Of a stretch of DNA of 64,000 nt, positions 36,065-48,525 are shown one piece after another; position 1 is the stretch's first letter; every line of letters starts with the position of its first letter. The position numbers were made by a program, and so were the translations under genes. This DNA comes from Zerene cesonia (taxonomy: Eukaryota > Arthropoda > Insecta > Lepidoptera > Pieridae). The notes beneath the pieces are model-generated. The model did no database searches and was not told where the DNA came from. It worked only from the letters and a program-made list of their open reading frames with translations. Location of the stretch: contig NC_052106.1 of the NCBI RefSeq assembly GCF_012273895.1, positions 6,138,001 to 6,202,000 of the forward strand, read 5' to 3'.

Positions 36065-39000
36065 TTATCTTAATACATAAACACTTATAAAAGAAATGAT
36101 TAACGTAATAACAGATATGCCTAGACCACCACCTGCTTGAGTAGGATAAGTGTGGACAATTAAAGCGTATGATAACGCACTCAGTCCTAAATCACTTGTT
36201 ATTAACGCACTATCCCTATTAATGAGATCAGCTATTTTCTCAGCTTCCAATATGCATACTTTTAACTGTAAATCTGTAGGATTCTTCAAAATAGATTCGA
36301 TCGTAACGAAAATCTCCATTTCTATAGTCAAGTACCCTCTGAGCGCACACTCTGCAACTTTCACATGTCTTTCTAAAGCGGATAGCACATTTTTGAGATT
36401 AATAACGGATGCAGATATATTTGTTCCGTAAAGAGCTCTGTCGATTTGTTTTTTCGAATACAAAATTCTCAGAGCTCCACCACATTTCGGACAACACGCC
36501 CCGGGAGCGGTGAAACCTAGACAGTTAGGTTTTTTCAATGGAGGACACAGAATTCGATCTAATTGGCATTTCGGTTCCATGACATCAGAAATGGGACCAA
36601 CTGCAAAGCACGGGCCGTAATAATCGACACTAACATATTCAGCCCAAGAAGCACATTCAGACGAATAAGATACGCCATTGACCCCACAAACGGTGCCAGT
36701 CTGAAATAAATACAAAAATCTTTATTGTTAATCAAAAAAGAAACCTAAAATTACACAGTTCACTATTTTCCACACTAGAATTCCCTGTGTTATGGAGAAT
36801 AGTCTCTTTCACCCTTCATTTGTTCTATTTAAATCAATCTTATTATACAAAAACTACAATCTAAGATTACTGATACTATATATTACTTATTGTGCAAATT
36901 ATAACAATGAGATTAGTAATTAATAGATCAATTTATTTTATAGATACGTATGTTATATGTGTAACATTCAAGGGTTCGGAGGGTCATTGAATACTTACAG
37001 AAGAACATCCCTGCAAGCAATATCCCCAATAAGCCAATTTTCTTCCACTCATGACAAGATGGCATGGATTCGAATGTGTCTGTCCGTCTGTATCACACAC
37101 CGGATTGGTCGGTTGGGCATTGCAGTTTGATATGTTCACTGTAATAGAATGTTAAAATGTTTTTATGTCTTCAGAAATAAATACTAGTATTTCCTCAAAC
37201 ACAACACCATTGAAGTAATTGTCTTTCATGGTCTCTTTAATATGATTCAACCGAAAATTTATTTCTTTATTATTGTGAAATACATTTTATTGTTATACTT
37301 ATAATTTTAAAACTAGCAAAGCGTGCGTCCGGTATAAATTTTCTTTCTAATAACATTGCTGACTCGCATAAAGGGAGACAAGGGTGTTCCCTTATGGGCT
37401 GAATATTCTCGACCTACACGTCTGTGTTTTGCTTTGATTTATTTATATTATTTAGTAGCTTTTGTCTGCGGCTTCGCAAGCGTTAAATTCGAAGTAGTTT
37501 TATAGATGTTACGTCACTCTTTCTACAAAAAAACTCAAAATCCGTTGTGAAATTTTAAAGATCTAAGTATACATACAAACATACATAGAAACAGACGCGG
37601 GAACTTTGCTTTATACTATGTAGTGATGTTATTGTATTATTTTGTTATTTCGTTGTTTTTTCCATCATCAATGTAATAATTAACCCAAAAATAGACGTTA
37701 CTGAAAAAAATAATACATCATTATAAAGATTGGCTCCTGACACCCTTGTAAAGATTTTATTCTCAAAGGCGACACACTCGCTATCACCCTGGTTTATGTG
37801 TGCACATGCATGGCGCATCTGCCCGATTGCCCCACCTAACATCTCAGATAAAAGTCCCCAGTTCGCGCTTAGCCCGCATGTACACCCACCGCAAGCATGC
37901 TGCGGGCAGTCGAGCTGCAGGCGCGAGAGGCAGACGGAGCGCGCGGGCAGGCACACGTGGCGGCGCGGGCACGCCGCGCTCGGGCACGCCGCGCGGCTGC
38001 CGAACTCGATCTCGCCGTCCGTTGCGCCGGCGCATCTGTAATACCAAGTTGTTCGAATCGATAATTATAAAGTAATCCTGACGTAAACATTGTTTTTATA
38101 TATCGCTCATGTGTGATAAGGCCATTGTACATCTTTAGTACAAGTTCTATACGATATAACAACTGTTCTATTTCTATAATAATAACAGTATCATTTCTAT
38201 GTATGTACAATAAAAAGTATTCATTTTATGACTCATTAATTCAAAAAGCGATACAATGTTACATCGGTAAAATTTATTATATTATAACATCACAATCTAA
38301 TTAAATTAATAAAGATAATAATGTCTATTTGTGTAAAATTTGGTACCAAATTGTTGATACTTGATACATAATTTATATTATATTTTTGTTTATGTATACT
38401 CTGAAATAATTGTTGCAGTAGAACACTGTTCTTACTAAATCATCAACAAGATGGACGAGTAGTCATGTGCTCTGAAATAAATATACAAATTTGAAACAAC
38501 AATCAAAGCAGGCGAGTGAAAAATAACCCTCACATATCACACATCCTACAGAGTATAACATCTATGCATAGCGGCAAGCCTCCATACAGACCCACTACAC
38601 CGGACCCAACATATACAGGCCACACGCCGCACTCACTTGGCCAAGCACGCGTTGGGGTAGAGGCGGGCGGGCGTGTGCACGGGCAGGTGGTGCGGCGGGC
38701 AGTTGCACGGCAGCCCCGTCATGAGCGCGGCGCGGCCGCACGCGCGCCGCCCGCACACGCGCTCGCCCGACATGCAGCGGCACGGGTTGCACTCCATGTA
38801 GTAGCGCTCGCCTGTTCAACAGGATTTTTATATGGCAAGGCAAACGAACGGGGGGTACCTAATGATTATAATTAAAACTTAGAATTTGTAAAATATTCTG
38901 TTGTTAGAAGAGCAAATGGTCATGTTAACACCTATGTTAATCAATAACATATTAATCAAAATTACATTCTTATATGTAACCATTACAGTAAGTAGATATA

Positions 39001-42000
39001 CATGTATTTAAATTAAGTATGCAATTTAGTAAAGACTCTTTTATTGATAGATGGTGAGTGTATTTAATTAATAGAATAAACAACACATAAAAAACTACTT
39101 TTAGGCTGGCAAGCAATATATGTAGGTATTTAAAATAAGTATACAGAGTTATTATTCTTTATAGATACGTTGTATAGGGTATGTATTAACTTACCATGTT
39201 TAACAATTTTATCATGCAACCGACAGTTGTCCAACGCAACACTGGGCAGAGGCTGACAATTAGTAAGACCTCGATTGGTGCAGCGACATATCTTGATACA
39301 AACTTTCTGCGAAGCGCAGGGCATTGGAACTCGAACCCATGACCCAATTGGAACTACATAAGGGCTACCGTCACCTGAAAATGAGAGTGATTTCTTTATG
39401 TTTTTATGGCTCGCAAATCGATATCAATTTTTTACAGACTTTTTTCATAACTGATAAGATAATACAAGTAAGGGGGCGTCCATAAATTACGTGAGGTGTT
39501 TAGAGGAGGGAGGGGGTCAAGTAAAATCTTTCCAAATCTCACTTGGGGGAGAGGGAAGGGTTTTAATAAATATCACGTATTTTTTTAACAGAAAACCGTG
39601 AAAATAAAGTTTAGTTAAAGTAAAAAAAAAATCTAGGAAAATTTACATATGTCAAAAGTCAAAACTTCATGTATTAGTATTCGTTATTTATCCTTTTAAA
39701 TCCCGCGGACGGTTATTTTTTCTTTTCCTTTCTTAAATCCAATGGGATCATAGTCAAAATATATTGCAAAAAATCTCACGTGAGATTTGGGGAGGGTGGG
39801 GAGAGAGTTAATGAAAATCTCTCGAAATCTCACCAATACAAGGAGGGCGGAGGGGGTCAAAGATCCTGAAAAATGTCTCACGTAATTTATGGACGCTCCC
39901 TAAGTAAATCTAAATTGAGACAATCAGTACCTGGAAATATATTTTTATTTATACATCAAATACATGGATGATATTATAACGTGATCGAATAAGATGATTT
40001 AAAAAGAATTATGATATTGTAAGTGATTTTTATTTTTATGACTTGTTTAGAGATAAAAGTAAAGTCAGAAATCTATGATAATTTTATATAAGAAAAATCA
40101 TAATATGCACCTAGAGGACATCCATCGAGACAAACATAGCGAGTACAGGAATCCGTGGTAGCACAGCTTCTATTAAGCGCACAAACTTGCGACGAATTGC
40201 AAGGAGCTCCAGCACAAGGCGACCGAACTGCCTCTCCAGCTGATAATAATGGAGGTTCTGGACCTGCAATTAAATGATTTTTTTCAAGTTGTTAATTCCA
40301 CTTGTATCTAGACGGTATTGTCATTAATAGTAGTAACTATAAAGTCGTGGATAAGTCTCCTTTTGAACTTTTATATTAAATCTCTAGAGTAAGGCGATCT
40401 TAACACAAGAAAATACATAAACGACTTTTTTTTTTAATTGAATTCATCAAAAACTCAAACATATCACAATTATATCAAACGAGTAAATAGCAAAACTGAT
40501 TTCCAAATCAAGCTTCTCAAAATATTTTTTATTTAATGCTCGCTGCGCCGCGTGGTTATGCTCATGGACAAATCCACGGGAAATACTTTTTATATAGCTC
40601 AAGTCATTTTCTGATATAAGCGATATTACTATATTAAAGTCTCGTTAATATCCATTGAGTATTTTATAAAAATTCATTCAAGAATATAAGAATCCAAACA
40701 AACATCCATCCATCTGTCCATACTCACAAGCTTTCGCGTTTTTTATATTTGTAGGATTGCACGCGCAACCAGATCGAAGTATCAGACACAATATGGTACA
40801 TGTACACGCTTGATACAGCTTGGCTCCAAGCTTTAACTATATAGCAGTTAGAACGTAGTTTGCCTACTTTGATCTGTGCCCCAGAACCGAGACGTCTCGG
40901 CTCGGCTACGAGCTCTCGCAAGCTCGCACAAACCAAACCAAATTTACACACGAGTCTGGAGTCGCTTGTCAAGACTTGGCAAGCTTTGTTACCGTCTAGC
41001 TAGCTTAGCTAGGTCAGTCAAGCGCGCACTCACTGGGCGCCATGAAGTCGGACAGCGGCACGCAGGGCGCGGCGCGGCGCGGCGGCGCCAGGCGCGCGCA
41101 CAGCGCCGGCGCCGACAGCGGCGCAAGGGACCACTCCACGCACGCGGACACTACCCGCACGCAGTCCTCCATGCACAGCAGGCTGCTGTGCCCCTGCGAT
41201 ATTGGGTGCTGGATGATATTTTTTACGAAGAGTGACTTTCATTGGTTAATACTCTAATAGAAAAATTAATTTTTAAAATATAGAACGGATTCCATATCAA
41301 ACATTTGGTAATGGCATGATAGATAGAAAATTTTGTCATTCAACGTCGTCAATAATAGCTAACTTAAAAAAAAAACACCATAATTAGCCCTGTAATGCAA
41401 TTCTCTTAATGTGATTCAATTCACACTTGAAGTATTACTAGAATGAATAGAAACCTGAATTGCGACAAATACCTTGGCAGTACACGGTTTGACGTGTAGC
41501 GCGCAAGCCACGCTCTTCCACACATCAGTCGTGCATTGAGTTGAATTCTTCAAAGGCAACTGCATTCCAGCAACCGTTACATAACTGAGGAAATCGTTCA
41601 AAAATCAATTTTTCTAAAACCTTCAATTAATGTTTCATATTGACCTATTTACATATTAAGATTTATATGGTTATATACAATGAAAATGTTTGGTTAACAA
41701 TATAGAAGCAGGTAAATTCATCAGCAAAAAATTCCAGTGAAACAATGCAATTTTAATGTTCTCCATCTAAGATCGGGACGGAGTGAAATTATTTAAACTC
41801 AAACACCAGATTAGACTACTTCACCGATATTTATTTTACTCATGCCTTTCATCTATAGAAAATATTTCTTTTACATCGAGTTATAAGCAAAATAAGCCTC
41901 TACCCCTTACCCAGATCCCTTCTGCTCAGCAACAGCAAGATGAGCATCGAGGTCTGCTTGAGCGGAGCACGATCGGAACAGACTACTTGGTCTGTTGTTG

Positions 42001-45000
42001 AGCTGGCTGCAGTATGTCAGACCAGCGCATCCAAGAGAACACGGAGACTCCACTGATGGGGACATAACATAATTATAGATTAAATAGTAGGAATATCGCG
42101 ATAAAAACTTGTCCATATGTTATTCCAGTTGTCCAGCTGTCTATGTACCAAATTTCGTAGCAACAAACACACACACATCCTTACAAACTCTTGCATTTAT
42201 AATATTAGTAGGATAGGATTGGTACGAGAAAATTTATCCCAGGAACTCGGTTCTACTGATTAGGAAATAATAATAGATTAATTGAGAAGAGATTCTTGAA
42301 ATAAATGAAATAATATTTTTGGGGAATAAAACATAACAATTACTTTAAGAATTTTATACACAAATTAAAAGCAGTCACAAAATTGTTTTATTTATTATTC
42401 TTACATAACTCTCAAATATAATAATTTACCTAGTTAGTGTTAAAGCAAATAAAAAGAAGACCACAGATACCACAAAAGATTAATATCTACATATCACGTT
42501 TACGTAAAATTAAACAAATAAACAACCAACCTTCTTCTATACACTCAGCTAATTCAGTTTCCTGAGGATCTCCAAGACACTCCGAATAAAATTTCTGCCA
42601 ATTGGTTTGCCAGCCGGAGTTAAAAGTGTTAAAGCACAGCCGCCGACAATTGATTGTCGTACCCTGAAAGTTGATACAGTTTTAGATAAGTATATGTATT
42701 TATAATTGATTTTGTTAATATGACTACTTTGGACAATACATAAAAGAGTATTAAGGTGAATTGGGCAAGGGTTTGGAATGGATCCAAGATGTAAACTGTT
42801 TTTATTATGTTCGGGGTATTATTTTTGGCACTTTCACTTCATTAAGTACTTAACTCATGGCACTACCAAAAATTCATACATCTATTACACTCTATCCATA
42901 ACATAAAAGGAAACCAAAAGTATACCTTCTGACAGCAATGCAGTTTAGCGACATCATGAGGAATAACATCTTTGGTGTCAGCAGGAGCGTCCTTCCGCAA
43001 GAAGCACTGCCACATATTGTCGTGTATAGCGGGCGCTCCGCATTCCTGGGATAGGGCTTCGGCGATTTCCTGGGACTCTCCCGTGCGGCGGAGCACTGTT
43101 TCGCATGTACTGCGACACTCTTGGCTTGGGGATTCGTGGCAACATGGCAGGTCTGGAACATAAATAAGATTTTAATTTGAAAAAGTAATAATAATTCTGC
43201 TTAGTATAAAGCTCCAGAGTATATTGAAATATTTTTTTGTGTAGTATATTTATTTATGCTATAGGCTACATAATGTTCGACAATAGGAAAAGCGCGGGGC
43301 TAGACTAAACGAATGTGTAATCTACATATTGTAAATGCTCCTATTAGTGAAGGATAAAGTCGTGATGAGGCTGGTATGACTTTTAAAACAGCAGTTTGAT
43401 TACACGAACATCTACTACCGAACACGGTCAGCATTGTTAAATGCTCTTGAATGTCTGTCTACAAAGTTTAAAACAGATTTTGACCTAACCTCTCCGACTC
43501 CTCAAAATAATAAACACTGAATTTATTGTCTTTCATTATGTGCGGCCATGATTAAAAGGGCCCAATATATATGCTGATCCATATTGATGTCCATCAAGAA
43601 GTAGAGCATAAGCGTCTAGATAGTATAATACATCTGGACAGTAATTAAGTCGAAGGCCCGTTTTCCTCATCCTTCCCAGTCCATTCCTTCTTTCCAGTCG
43701 TCAATACTTTCCTTATACCTTACCCCTTAAAAGCGGGCAGCGTAGAGGCACGACTGCGAATATTTATGGAACGTGGTGATCGCTTACCATTAGCCTGAGA
43801 GGCTAACTGAGCTGTTCAAAAAGAAATATGACAGTCAGGTGCACTAACATTTGGAGGTGTCGGTGTGCACAGTAGTGGCGGTGAGGTCGGCGAGGCACTG
43901 CAGCAGCGGCGGCGAGCGGTCGCACTTGTCGGCCGCGCGCTCCCGCGCCGCGCCGCGCCCCTCCGCGCGCGCGCCCACCCGCCACAGCGCGCGCGAGCAC
44001 GCCTCGTGGCAGCTCAGCGACTGGGTTTGTGCTATTCGATTTTTATTCATTTATTGCTTCTATCAAAGTAAACAGCCTTCACATTGTAAGCTAACATCAA
44101 CCAAATTGTCTCACTTGTTACACAGCATATGTAAGGAAATTATTTAATTCTGGCGATCCTAATCAGGATAATAATAAAAAATATACTTATAAAACTACTA
44201 GATGACCCGGCAAATGCTGTTCTGCCTTACTCTTATCCTTTAGGAGTATGAAAAATACATGTTGGCCGATTCTCACACATACCCAATATGCACACAAAAT
44301 TTCATAAGAATCGGTCCAGCCGTTTCGGAGGAGTTTGGCAACGAAAACTGTGACGCGAGAATTTTATATATTAAAAAAAAGATTGTCACAATATTGTCAT
44401 CGATCCTTAATAAAATAACAAGTCATAATCGAGTCGACTCGACGGCTCGTTACATGACATAATGGTTGAATTAACGGCTCGTTACATGACATAATGGTTG
44501 AATTACACTAAGACTAAAACTACAAAATACAATAATACGCAACCTGACGGTATGTATAAATTAAAAAATAAAAAGAAAACAAAAGCTACGCATAATGTCA
44601 TGATCCTGAGACCACGACGTTGATATGCTGTCAGAAAAGCAGCAGGCAGATCAATTTCTAAATATGAATCTAAAATTTGACAATGACTCGTTGTGCAACG
44701 CAAAAAAGAACTCAGCATTGTAGTTGAGTACATATTATATATGTATATGTGTATATTAGCATTCACACTCACAACAGCACCACTGCGCTTCTTGCTGCTT
44801 CTGCACGCAGTCGAAGAAAGCGATTTCATCAGATCGCCGACAGGTATTGGACAGCGCTCTCGCGTCAGACGCGGTAGCACACGCCGTACGGCATAACGGC
44901 GAATGGCCCAGTGAACAACAGGCCCGACCCCACCAGCCTGAGCCTTGGACTACTTCTGGTAGAGAGGAAGAAAGAAAATTTTCAGTACGGATAAATAGAA

Positions 45001-46107
45001 GCTGAAGCTGTGTACACGTCATTGTCAGTCACTCAGAAAACTCAGAAATGCCGACATTCATGAACGAATTAGTCTTCAGGTGATAGATAGTTCATGGCAG
45101 TTAGAGTATAATAAAATATAGCACGTGTAGGTACTGTTTAAGCACTCACTTGTATGTGGTAGTCGAGCACGCTTCGGCACGAATTGGGCCGGCTCGCACC
45201 GGGGAAGTACCACACCCCCACAGAAGACCGGCGTGAAATAGCATTTTGCTGTGTTTCGTTCGGTGAGTGNNNNNNNNNNNNNNNNNNNNNNNNNNNNNNN
45301 NNNNNNNNNNNNNNNNNNNNNNNNNNNNNNNNNNNNNNNNNNNNNNNNNNNNNNNNNNAGCATATCCCTAATTAATTTTCAATTATCAATTATTTGGAAA
45401 CTTCGTTTTATTCTTGTTTTGAAAAATTGTAAATTATAAAGTGCATTACATCTTTATGTAATAAAATGGCCTTAAAAATATAACGACTTACCCTGTATAG
45501 TTTGATTCATGCATATCCAGAACTCTATCTGCGAATGGCAATAAAAAAGGCCTTTTATTATGATTGTTCATTATATGAATGTAATTCGATACTAACGTAT
45601 TGTGAGCCATGTCAAGCCTCCCCAAATTACAATACAATACCGATAGGCGGTTTATTGACGATAAAGGAGTCTCGAAGACAAATGTACTAGTCGGATTATA
45701 TCGGTTCGCGATGAATTATATCATCTTACATCATGTTTTAAACCTTTTGATGTTGAGAACGAATAACTTTAAGATCCGTTTAATTAGTTTTGATTATTTC
45801 ATTGCTCAGTTTTAATTCTATAAAAATATCTTAATACGGAGCGGCTGTTCTGTCGGCACATTTATGATTTATTTAATTATCGCCAAAGAAAATAAAAAAT
45901 TGACGGAGTGTTAAAAGATGCACTCATTGACGGAATTGCAATCAGTTTCTTTTTACAATTCCGGATAGTTAATATCATTACAGGAAATTCAGAATCTTAA
46001 AATAACGAAAGCAGAGAACATACCAATTGCGGCGCACAAAATTTATAAATGTTCTGTATTCTCTCCTCCCGCATAGCCGAGTCCGATGCAATTTCCACCA
46101 GGGACAT
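36065..46107 (-). CDS. RECK: RECK, GPI-anchored cysteine-rich protein with Kazal motifs (5' exon missing)
   Basis: 15 exons on the minus strand join in phase to 896 residues: 46107-46024, 45528-45492, 44955-44773, 44031-43849, 43152-42926, 42663-42531, 42052-41911, 41584-41473, 41193-41034, 40263-40111, 39374-39195, 38811-38637, 38035-37890, 37138-36999, 36700-36065 (stop TAA). The order matches RECK: N-terminal cysteine-knot repeats ('CCSLGHSPLC', 'LPCCHES', 'KLHCC'), a frizzled-like cysteine-rich domain with 'NNRPSSLFRSC', then Kazal domains, then a hydrophobic tail (GLGISVITLIISFISVYVLR) fitting a GPI-anchor signal. In vertebrates RECK restrains metalloproteases and is a Wnt7 co-receptor at the cell surface; the insect role is inferred. 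The signal-peptide exon(s) lie beyond 46107 and were not found. Kazal domain 3 keeps VCGVNGVSYSSEC. Kazal 1 has lost two cysteines (visible residues 577 and 604). The N gap is inside an intron and removes no coding sequence. Confidence 0.95.
39471..39901. mobile_element. 431-bp MITE in a RECK intron
   Basis: Terminal inverted repeats begin AGGGGGCGTCCATAAATTAC on the left and, read inward from the right, AGGGAGCGTCCATAAATTAC, with one mismatch in 20; the match extends through GTGAG. Direct repeats AAGTA flank the element at 39466-39470 and 39902-39906. G-rich 'aaatctcac' blocks are repeated inside. No coding capacity. The DNA-transposon superfamily is not certain. Confidence 0.85.
42089..42214 (+). 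repeat. '...TTATAATATTAGTAGGAT' repeat fragment, RECK intron
   Basis: Contains 'ggaatatcgcgataaaaact', 'gttattccagttgtccagct' and 'ataatattagtaggat'. It is the same family as 46433-46627, lacking the 5' GC-rich head. Confidence 0.75.
43630..43800 (+). repeat. SINE-like element, 3' part, RECK intron
   Basis: 'ccattccttctttccagtcg', 'taaaagcgggcagcg', 'tgatcgcttaccatta' as in the full copies. It ends about 50 bp from the exon at 43849-44031. Confidence 0.7.
44190..44375 (+). repeat. dispersed 'ctagatgacccggcaaatgc' repeat, RECK intron
   Basis: Also has 'aaaatttcataagaatcggt' and 'ccgtttcggagga', a layout I recognise as a widespread insect short repeat. No coding capacity. Confidence 0.55.
44442..44505 (+). 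repeat. 32-bp tandem duplication
   Basis: Two consecutive identical 32-base units starting ACGGCTCGTTACATGACATA, at 44442-44473 and 44474-44505, inside the RECK intron. Confidence 0.95.
45156..45269 (+). repeat. SINE-like element truncated by the assembly gap
   Basis: 'gtggtagtcgagcacgcttc', 'cgaattgggcc', 'ccggggaagtaccacaccc', 'ccggcgtgaaatagc', then 'cggtgagtg' and the gap. The missing bases are probably the rest of this element, since full copies continue for about 200 bp. Confidence 0.8.
45270..45358. other. assembly gap, 89 N
   Basis: Run of N within a RECK intron (exons 45528-45492 and 44955-44773 join in phase across it). The stated length may be arbitrary. Confidence 1.
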
Positions 46108-46432
46108 CTGTGAAGAAAAGAGAAACAAAATTAATTCTTCCAAATAATCTTTGATTTCACAAATATACCAATATCCATATGTTGTTAATAAAATTGGTCG
46201 TTTTTATTTTAAAACCTACCAATTACCATCATAAGAACCCCCGTCGGAAAAACAGTAGTAGTTTTACTGACTATGACATCAAAGTTCCCGAACGGATGAA
46301 GGATCAGTTTAATATTGGTTGATCAGCTCTTTTCTAGTTAATGAGGTGGATGTAACTAAATTTTGCAATTCACACTACCGTATACAGGAATATCGAATAA
46401 AAATGTTTGACAAGTATAAAGTATAAACTATT

Positions 46433-46627
46433 AGCTGCGCCCCACGGTTTCACCCGCGTAAGTCGGTATCCCGTAGGACTATCGGGATAAAAGTTGCCTA
46501 TATGTTATTCCAGTTGACCAGCTATCTACGTACCAAATTTCATTGCAATCTGTTCAGTACTTTTTGAAAGAGTAACAAACACACACACATCCTTACAATC
46601 TTTCGTATTTATAATATTAGTAGGATT
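46433..46627 (+). repeat. 'AGCTGCGCCCC...AATATTAGTAGGAT' repeat, full length
   Basis: 'agctgcgccccacggtttca' to 'ataatattagtaggat', close to the copies at 61961 and 48328. Confidence 0.85.
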
Positions 46628-48327
46628 TCAACTTTCAAATTCAAGATGAGTCGCTTTTTTTATGTTAAATTTAATGTAATTTGGTTTGCTTGTACTCTGC
46701 CTATAACACAATAATAAAAAAAACAAAAATCAATTAATCCTAATTATCTCACCGATACTAATACAAAAGTTATTCAAGTTTGACGCGGAATTTAATTGTT
46801 ATAAAAGCCTAACGTAGATCATATGTTACATTCAGACACGGTTTAGAATTGAAATAACAGCGAACTTATTGCAAATAAGGATGGGATTAGAACCATATGG
46901 GAATATAGGTTAATAGAGTTACAAACCTTGGAGCTGAATCTAGAATACCAAGAATTATAACATAGAGTAATGTATGAAATAGTGTCCTTTTAAATTTATT
47001 CATTTACAAAGATACATGTAATGTACATGAAAATTGTTTATGTGACGTTTTCACACCAAAACGACTGAATCAAATTAGCATTTAGCATAATCTCACACTC
47101 ACAAATGGTTAAGATGTTAGTAAAGAAGACAATAACTGATTCTAGTGTCGACATTATAACTTAAAGAAGAAGTATTAGAGAAAAGAAAACAACGAACATT
47201 TGACATTTTTAACAACTATGTTTTTTTTTATTTTTCTTTTCAAATAAACATTTTTCCTCAATGTAACCTATAGTTAATAAAATATAAATATATAAACCGC
47301 CTTCAGATTGTAGCTAATTTTAAAATAAAAAGAATCATCAAAATCGGTTCACCTAGTCATAAATTTTGAGTAAACGAATCGAAAAAAATACGGTCAAATA
47401 TAAAAAAAAATATATTGAGCAAAAATACTCAAGTATTGTCTATGCTGTTCCAGCTCGTTTCCACTTATAAGAACCTAAATCTAGTCTTAGTAATATCCAA
47501 AGCCCACCGCTACGTTTAGCAATCTGTAATGCGAGTATAAAGTAATATCATAAATTCTCCCGCGCAAATACACAAGATACGATAAATCACCGGCCAGACA
47601 CTCAGAAACTGTAATAAAACTTACGTAATGTACGTGTTTAAGGGCGATATAAACACGTGGTCGGTTTGAACACATTAGAGATTTGAAATTTGTATAAGGG
47701 TGCATTTGTATTGGGCGAGAAAATTTCATCTTATTTGCTCTTTTCTTAAATTTTAAGTCTATACTTATTAAGATGTCATATTTAATAGGTCAGTTATATG
47801 CATATCAAGATAAAGAACAATGACGTAAACATCTAAACTAAAATAATACACAGGTAAATTTACATTAATTTTGCTTTATCAACAACAAATGTAATAAACG
47901 TTGCTACAAACAAAATGTTGATAAAACAACATAAAATTTTCTACTAGAAATTCTCCAAACAACAACGTGACTAATTGAAACGGGCCCTTATTCGTGTAGA
48001 GAAATTAATTGAACATTGGATGTAGACCGTAAACCGTCTCCCTTTTAAAATATCTAATTACTGAAACAGAATTTCTTATTTGTCGTGTGTGTGTATTCTG
48101 TAATTAACACATGTGTCGTGTTTTATGGATGTTAGAATTCGGTATTAGTTGCATATGTTATTTGTTAATGATAGGCTGACGACGACTTTAATCAATAAAA
48201 CAACATCGTTTCACTAATTCATCTGATATGTATTTAATTTGATGTAGCACTTATTTTGCATAAATTATTTTTATAAAATATTAGCGCTAATGCTCGTTTA
48301 AGCATATTACAAAACTATCTTATATCC

Positions 48328-48525
48328 TACTACTAATATCATAAATGCGAAAGTTTATAAGGATATGTGTGTGTTTGTTGCTCTTTCACGCAAAAACTAC
48401 CGAACCGATTGTAATTAAATTTGGTACGTAGACAGCTGTACTGAATAACATATAGGCAGGCTTTTTATCCCGATATTCCTACGGGATACAGACTAACGCG
48501 GGTGAAACCGCGGGGCGCAGCTAGT
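48328..48525 (-). repeat. 'AGCTGCGCCCC...AATATTAGTAGGA' repeat, full length
   Basis: Plus strand runs from 'cctactactaatatcataaa' to 'ggtgaaaccgcggggcgc' and 'agctagta'. Confidence 0.85.

Noticed and set aside
37645..38210. Long Arg/Ala-rich frames on both strands around 37.8-38.1 kb
   Set aside because: Shadows of the GC-rich RECK exon 38035-37890 in other frames.
41030..41242. Arg/Ala/Gly-rich frames on both strands
   Set aside because: Shadows of the GC-rich RECK exon 41193-41034.
41461..41473. Alternative RECK donor extending the exon by VFVAIQ
   Set aside because: The AAG|GTATTT donor gives the same Cys-to-Cys spacing as vertebrate RECK, while the longer form adds six residues.
43803..44147. 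Four long frames on both strands
   Set aside because: Out-of-frame readings of the RECK exon 44031-43849, caused by its high GC and lack of stops.
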